Source: Euryarchaeota archaeon RBG_13_57_23 (GTDB lineage: Archaea > Thermoplasmatota > Thermoplasmata > UBA10834). From it: 9,277 nucleotides of DNA. A program made the position numbers and the translations under genes. Shown in pieces: positions 6,154-9,277 of the stretch; position 1 is the first letter of the stretch, and each line of letters opens with the position of its first letter. The stretch lies in assembly GCA_001800675.1 (NCBI GenBank), contig MGVW01000060.1:1-9277 (forward strand), in the 5' to 3' direction. The notes under the pieces are model-generated. The model saw nothing but the letters and a program-made list of their open reading frames with translations, ran no database searches and was not told where the DNA came from.

Positions 6154-8361
6154 ATGAAGATTACCGTCTACGGGATCGTGCAAGGGGTCGGATTCAGGCC
6201 AACCGTATACAGGGTGGCCGAGTCTCTTGGTCTGAAAGGTTTCGTTCTGAACAACGGCTCCAACGTAGAGATACACGTAGATAGAGACGCCGAGGAGTTC
6301 ATGAAGGAACTCAAGAAGGCCTTGCCCGCACTCGCAAGGATCGACCGGGCGGAGTACGAGCAGGTCGAGGAGAACTTCGTTGATTTCAGGATAGTTGAGA
6401 GCCACGACGGACGAAGAGTCTCCCTGATCCCCACGGATACGGCGATATGCGACAATTGCGTCGCAGATTTCGGCAGACAAGGGAACAGGAGACACCTGTT
6501 CCCTTTCACAAACTGCACGGAGTGTGGCGCCCGATTCACGGTGATCTCGGACCTTCCGTTCGATAGAGCCAGGACGAGCATGTCCGATTTCCCCATGTGC
6601 AAGGAATGCACCTCCGAATACACCTCGCCCTCCGACAGGAGGTTCCATGCGCAGACCATATCGTGCCCCAAATGTGGGCCCAGGTACACGCTCCATGACA
6701 AGCAGAGGAGGCGGTTGAAGGGCGATCCGTTCACGCTGTTCGCATCTGGCATCGACTCTGGAGCTGTCGGCCTCTTGAAGGGCTGGGGGGGAATGCACAT
6801 CATCTGCACCTTCGAGAACGCCTCGAAGCTTCGTAAGATCTACAGACGTGGAGACAAACCGTACGCGGTGATGATGCGCGACCTGGAGACCGCGAAGAAG
6901 TACGTCGATATCAGCGAACCCGAGCGGCGGCTCCTGACTTCCCCACAGAGGCCGATCGTCCTAATGCACAAGAAGGCGAGAGCCGCAGAGGAGCTCGAGA
7001 GAGTATCCCCTGGGCTCGGCAATCTCGGCGTGATGCTCCCCTATTCGGGTGCCCACGTGCTCATGTTCCACCATCTGAAGGCGGACGGCGTGATCATGAC
7101 CTCCGCGAATCCCCCGGGAGAACCCATGTGCATCGAGAACGACAAAGCGTTTGACCTTGGCCTCGACCTGTACCTGATGCACAATCGGAGGATCATTCAC
7201 AGGTGTGATGATTCCGTTGTCAAGGTCAATTCAGGGAGTACCAATTTCACGCGAAAATCGAGAGGGTTCGTGCCCGTACCTGTGGAGGCGAACCACAAGC
7301 ATTCCGTGATCGGGGTGGGGGCTCAATGGGATGTCACCGGTTCCGTGTCAAGGAGCGGCGAGATATTCCTCACCCAGTATGTGGGTGAGTCGCAACAGTA
7401 TCCGACGCTCCAGTACTTGGACGATGCGGTGCACCATCTCATGGGCCTCCTCGGTGTGAAGTCTGTGGAGGCGATAGGCCTCGACAAGCACCCGAAGTAT
7501 TCCACAAGAATCGTCGCTCGAAGGCTGGCGAAAGAGCTGGGGGCGGAGCTCGTGGAGACCCAGCACTACCACTGTCATGCGGCATCCCTGAAGATCGACA
7601 GGAAAGTGAGTGGCCCGCTCGTGTGCCTGACATGGGACGGAACCGGATACGGGGATGATGGCACCTCGTGGGGCGGAGAGACCCTCCTAGCGGACTTCCA
7701 CGAATATAAGAGACTGGGAAGCCTCGACGGCATCCCGTTGCTCGGGGGCGACAGGGCCGTTGTCGACCCCAAGAGGGTGGTCACAGCACTTCACCTCAAA
7801 CTGGGACGAGAAGCCACGATGGCTAGTTCTGAGGAGGAGGACCTTTACTCGAAGATGCTGGACAGGAGCGTTGTTGCATCCAGCATGGGGAGGGTTCTGG
7901 ACGCGGTCTCGTGCATCATCGGAGTCTGCTGCAAGAGGACCTACGAGGGCGAGCCCGCGATCAAGCTAGAGAAATGGCTTGAGACAGGGAACCCGAGGTT
8001 CGAGTTCGAGCTCGAGTTCGCCAGGAAGGGCGAGATCGAGGTAGCGAGAACTCTACCCATGTTCAACCAGCTCATGGATCTCAAGATAATGACCGAGAGG
8101 GACAGGGCGGACGCGGCCGCGTCGTTTGTGAAGACTCTGGTAAGAAGTCTTGCGGACTCGGCATGTTCCTATGCCGAATCGAACGGCCTCAAGCAAGTGG
8201 GCCTGTCGGGAGGCGTGTCCTTCAGCGGGCCCATAACCGCTTGGGTTAAGGAAACCGTCGAGAGACGCGGGCTCCAGTTCGTAGGCCATGAGCGGATCTC
8301 CAATGGCGATGGAGGCATCTCGACGGGGCAGAACGCCATAGCTGGCGCGCTCCTCGGGTAA
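6154..8361 (+). CDS. hypF: Carbamoyltransferase HypF
   Basis: HypF uses carbamoyl phosphate and ATP to make a carbamoyl-adenylate and transfers the carbamoyl group to the C-terminal cysteine of HypE, the first step of cyanide-ligand synthesis. All domains are present in 735 residues. The acylphosphatase domain (1-90) has VQGVGFRP with R15 and the asparagine N33. Two zinc fingers fit C-x2-C-x18-C-x24-C-x2-C-x18-C-x2-C exactly (C99, C102, C121, C124, C149, C152, C171, C174). The YrdC-like domain (about 195-375) carries KPYAVM, SPQRPIVLM and MTSANPPGEP. The Kae1-like domain (about 384-735) has metal-site candidates H471, H475, D495 and D719. Variants are HYHCH where HHHAH is usual and SGGVSFS where SGGVFQN is usual. 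AGAGG seven bases before the ATG supports the start. It is probably co-transcribed with hypB. Confidence 0.97.
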   Translation: MKITVYGIVQGVGFRPTVYRVAESLGLKGFVLNNGSNVEIHVDRDAEEFMKELKKALPALARIDRAEYEQVEENFVDFRIVESHDGRRVSLIPTDTAICDNCVADFGRQGNRRHLFPFTNCTECGARFTVISDLPFDRARTSMSDFPMCKECTSEYTSPSDRRFHAQTISCPKCGPRYTLHDKQRRRLKGDPFTLFASGIDSGAVGLLKGWGGMHIICTFENASKLRKIYRRGDKPYAVMMRDLETAKKYVDISEPERRLLTSPQRPIVLMHKKARAAEELERVSPGLGNLGVMLPYSGAHVLMFHHLKADGVIMTSANPPGEPMCIENDKAFDLGLDLYLMHNRRIIHRCDDSVVKVNSGSTNFTRKSRGFVPVPVEANHKHSVIGVGAQWDVTGSVSRSGEIFLTQYVGESQQYPTLQYLDDAVHHLMGLLGVKSVEAIGLDKHPKYSTRIVARRLAKELGAELVETQHYHCHAASLKIDRKVSGPLVCLTWDGTGYGDDGTSWGGETLLADFHEYKRLGSLDGIPLLGGDRAVVDPKRVVTALHLKLGREATMASSEEEDLYSKMLDRSVVASSMGRVLDAVSCIIGVCCKRTYEGEPAIKLEKWLETGNPRFEFELEFARKGEIEVARTLPMFNQLMDLKIMTERDRADAAASFVKTLVRSLADSACSYAESNGLKQVGLSGGVSFSGPITAWVKETVERRGLQFVGHERISNGDGGISTGQNAIAGALLG
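6479..6505 (+). repeat. Perfect 11-bp inverted repeat inside hypF
   Basis: AAGGGAACAGG at 6479-6489 and CCTGTTCCCTT at 6495-6505 are exact reverse complements around a 5-base loop (AGACA). It lies in the coding sequence for the segment between the first two cysteine pairs of the HypF zinc fingers. In mRNA it would form a stable stem-loop. It could be a chance result of codon choice or a translation or stability element. Confidence 0.55.
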
Positions 8362-8372
8362 AGGTTTATTAC
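8358..8372 (+). promoter_or_regulatory. Putative BRE/TATA promoter of hypC (leaderless, internal to cluster)
   Basis: GTAAAGGTTTATTAC overlaps the hypF stop codon and puts a TTTATTA box about 28 bases before the hypC ATG at 8396. hypC has no Shine-Dalgarno, which fits a leaderless transcript. The 34-base gap is the largest in the cluster. The AAAGG then AT-rich arrangement mirrors the hypB promoter candidate. Confidence 0.6.
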
Positions 8373-8395
8373 TCGCTCCGTCTACCCACTGCTTG

Positions 8396-8623
8396 ATGTG
8401 TCTCGCCGTTCCAGCCGAGATCAAATCGATCGAAGGTCACAATGCGACCGTGGACTACGGAGGCGTCTCGAGGAGCGCGAACATATCCCTGGTCGAGGCA
8501 AAGGTGGGGGATTTCGTGATAGTCCACGCAGGCTACGCGATCCAGGTCCTCGACAGGGAGGAAGCCGAGAAGACCCTCGAACTCTTCAGACAGCTCCTCG
8601 CACAGGAGCCGAGCGGGGCGTAG
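8396..8623 (+). CDS. hypC: Hydrogenase assembly chaperone HypC
   Basis: HypC is a small OB-fold-like chaperone that binds HypD and the hydrogenase large-subunit precursor and passes the Fe(CN)2CO unit between them. The 75-residue product begins with the signature MCLAVPA, in which C2 becomes the N-terminal, iron-binding cysteine after methionine removal. VGDFVIVHAGYAIQ at 37-50, with the conserved H44, is the second family signature. The C-terminal helix (about 54-70) is typical. An in-frame TTG at 8393 would bury the cysteine one residue deeper, so the ATG at 8396 must be the start. It lies 34 bases after hypF and 2 bases before hypA, and probably starts a second transcript hypC-hypA-hypD. 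Confidence 0.96.
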   Translation: MCLAVPAEIKSIEGHNATVDYGGVSRSANISLVEAKVGDFVIVHAGYAIQVLDREEAEKTLELFRQLLAQEPSGA

Positions 8624-8625
8624 GG

Positions 8626-9000
8626 ATGCACGAGTTCTCGGTGATGGGGCAGATCGTGGACAGCATCCTCGAGGAAGCGAAGAAGAGGCAGGCGACCAAG
8701 GTCGAGAGCGTTGACCTCGAGCTCGGGGATTACACCATGCTCGGGGAGGAACAGCTCAGGTTCGCTTTTCAAGTCCTGACTAAGGACACAATTATCGCCA
8801 ATGCTGCCCTGAATGTCAAACATCTGAAGGGGCGGGTCAAGTGCGCGTGCGGCTACGATGGCAACGTCTCCGTGGGGGACGACACGCTGCACAAGATCGC
8901 CCCCATTCTCGAATGCCCGAAATGCAAAGGAGCGGCCGAGATCGTCGAGGGACGGGAGTGCATCGTCAGGAACATCAGGATGGTGGTTCCAGATGTTTAG
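8626..9000 (+). CDS. hypA: Hydrogenase nickel metallochaperone HypA
   Basis: HypA binds nickel through its N-terminal MHE motif (H2 and E3 are visible) and passes it to the hydrogenase large subunit together with HypB. The 124-residue product has the family helix-strand pattern, with LELGDYTMLGEEQLRFAFQV at 31-50, and a C-terminal zinc domain with C73, C75, C97 and C100. The first cysteine pair is CxC (KCACGYDG), where the usual zinc knuckle is CxxC; the second is the normal CPKC. Translation from the ATG at 8626 is confirmed by the MHE motif, which must be N-terminal. The gene starts 2 bases after the hypC stop, and its last 8 bases overlap hypD, so the three are likely translated from one mRNA. 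Confidence 0.96.
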   Translation: MHEFSVMGQIVDSILEEAKKRQATKVESVDLELGDYTMLGEEQLRFAFQVLTKDTIIANAALNVKHLKGRVKCACGYDGNVSVGDDTLHKIAPILECPKCKGAAEIVEGRECIVRNIRMVVPDV

Positions 9001-9277
9001 GCTCAGAGACAGGGAGATGTCGAGGGCGATCCTCGACAAACTCGAGAACATGAACCTCAAGCTCACACTCATGCACGTGTGCGGAACGCATCAGGACACC
9101 CTTATCAGATTCGGCCTTGACACCGAATTCAAGCGTGTCGGGGTCGACATAAGACAGGGTCCGGGATGCCCCGTATGTGTGACGACTCCGAGGGAGATCG
9201 AGGAGATACTCGCCCTCGCAAAGGCGGGACTCACAATCGCCGTCTTCGGCGATATCATGAAAGTCCCCGGCCAGAGA
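8993..9277 (+). CDS. hypD: Hydrogenase maturation protein HypD, partial (C-terminus beyond window)
   Basis: HypD is a [4Fe-4S] protein that forms a complex with HypC and serves as the scaffold on which cyanide and CO are attached to iron. The first 95 residues are present. Visible motifs are MHVCGTH at 27-33 with C30, the RQGPGCPVCVT block at 54-64 with C59 and C62, and GDIMKVPG at 86-93; these are the conserved iron-binding and redox-active regions. The C-terminal cysteines that bind the [4Fe-4S] cluster lie outside the window. The start overlaps the end of hypA by 8 bases, typical of translational coupling. Synthesis and transfer of cyanide also need HypE, which is not in the window and could follow. 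Confidence 0.95.
   Translation, partial: MFRLRDREMSRAILDKLENMNLKLTLMHVCGTHQDTLIRFGLDTEFKRVGVDIRQGPGCPVCVTTPREIEEILALAKAGLTIAVFGDIMKVPGQR

Noticed and set aside
6124..6809. Two long minus-strand open frames opposite the start of hypF
   Set aside because: Both oppose the intact acylphosphatase and zinc-finger domains of HypF and look like no known protein.
7998..8021. Short direct/palindromic repeat around CGAGTTCGAGCTCGAG
   Set aside because: It encodes a local Phe-Glu/Leu run in HypF and is explained by repeated GAG/TTC codons.
1..9277. CRISPR arrays, tRNA or rRNA genes, insertion sequences, attachment sites
   Set aside because: I saw no regularly spaced repeats, cloverleaf-like sequences, transposase motifs or flanking terminal repeats.

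Overview
The window reads as a stretch of archaeal chromosome, fairly GC-rich, with AT-rich stretches largely confined to gaps between genes. The archaeal call rests on several points. TATA/BRE-like elements lie about 27-28 bases before the start codons of hypB and hypC, which lack Shine-Dalgarno sequences and look leaderless. The HypB is of the short archaeal type without a histidine-rich nickel store. Intergenic hairpins have no T-tract. A euryarchaeal lineage near Thermoplasmatota is my guess, at low confidence; nothing here fixes the taxon.

Left part (1-5250): a minus-strand pair encodes a 91-residue protein of unknown function followed by a flotillin-like SPFH membrane protein that runs off the left edge. 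Divergent from it is a YdeI/OmpD-associated family protein. A hairpin separates that gene from a convergent gene for a glutamate-1-semialdehyde aminomutase-like PLP enzyme (minus). Next come a small zinc-ribbon protein with two membrane segments (plus) and a saccharopine-dehydrogenase-like oxidoreductase (minus), whose stop codons are one base apart. These genes do not form an obvious single pathway.

Right part (5188-9277): a 305-base intergenic region carries a perfect AT-rich palindrome and a likely hypB promoter. It is followed by the plus-strand [NiFe]-hydrogenase maturation cluster hypB-hypF-hypC-hypA-hypD, with hypD cut by the right edge. HypF makes the thiocarbamate/cyanide precursor for HypE (not in the window). 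HypC and HypD carry and assemble the Fe(CN)2CO unit. HypA and HypB deliver nickel. The genes are tightly packed (gaps of 10, 34 and 2 bases, then an 8-base overlap), and a second leaderless-type promoter appears to sit in the 34-base hypF-hypC gap. No hydrogenase structural gene, hypE or maturation protease is visible.

I do not see a wholly new system. The most interesting items are the palindrome upstream of the hyp cluster, the matching hypB and hypC promoters, an 11-bp perfect hairpin inside hypF, the unknown small partner of the flotillin gene, and the altered active site of the aminomutase-like enzyme.
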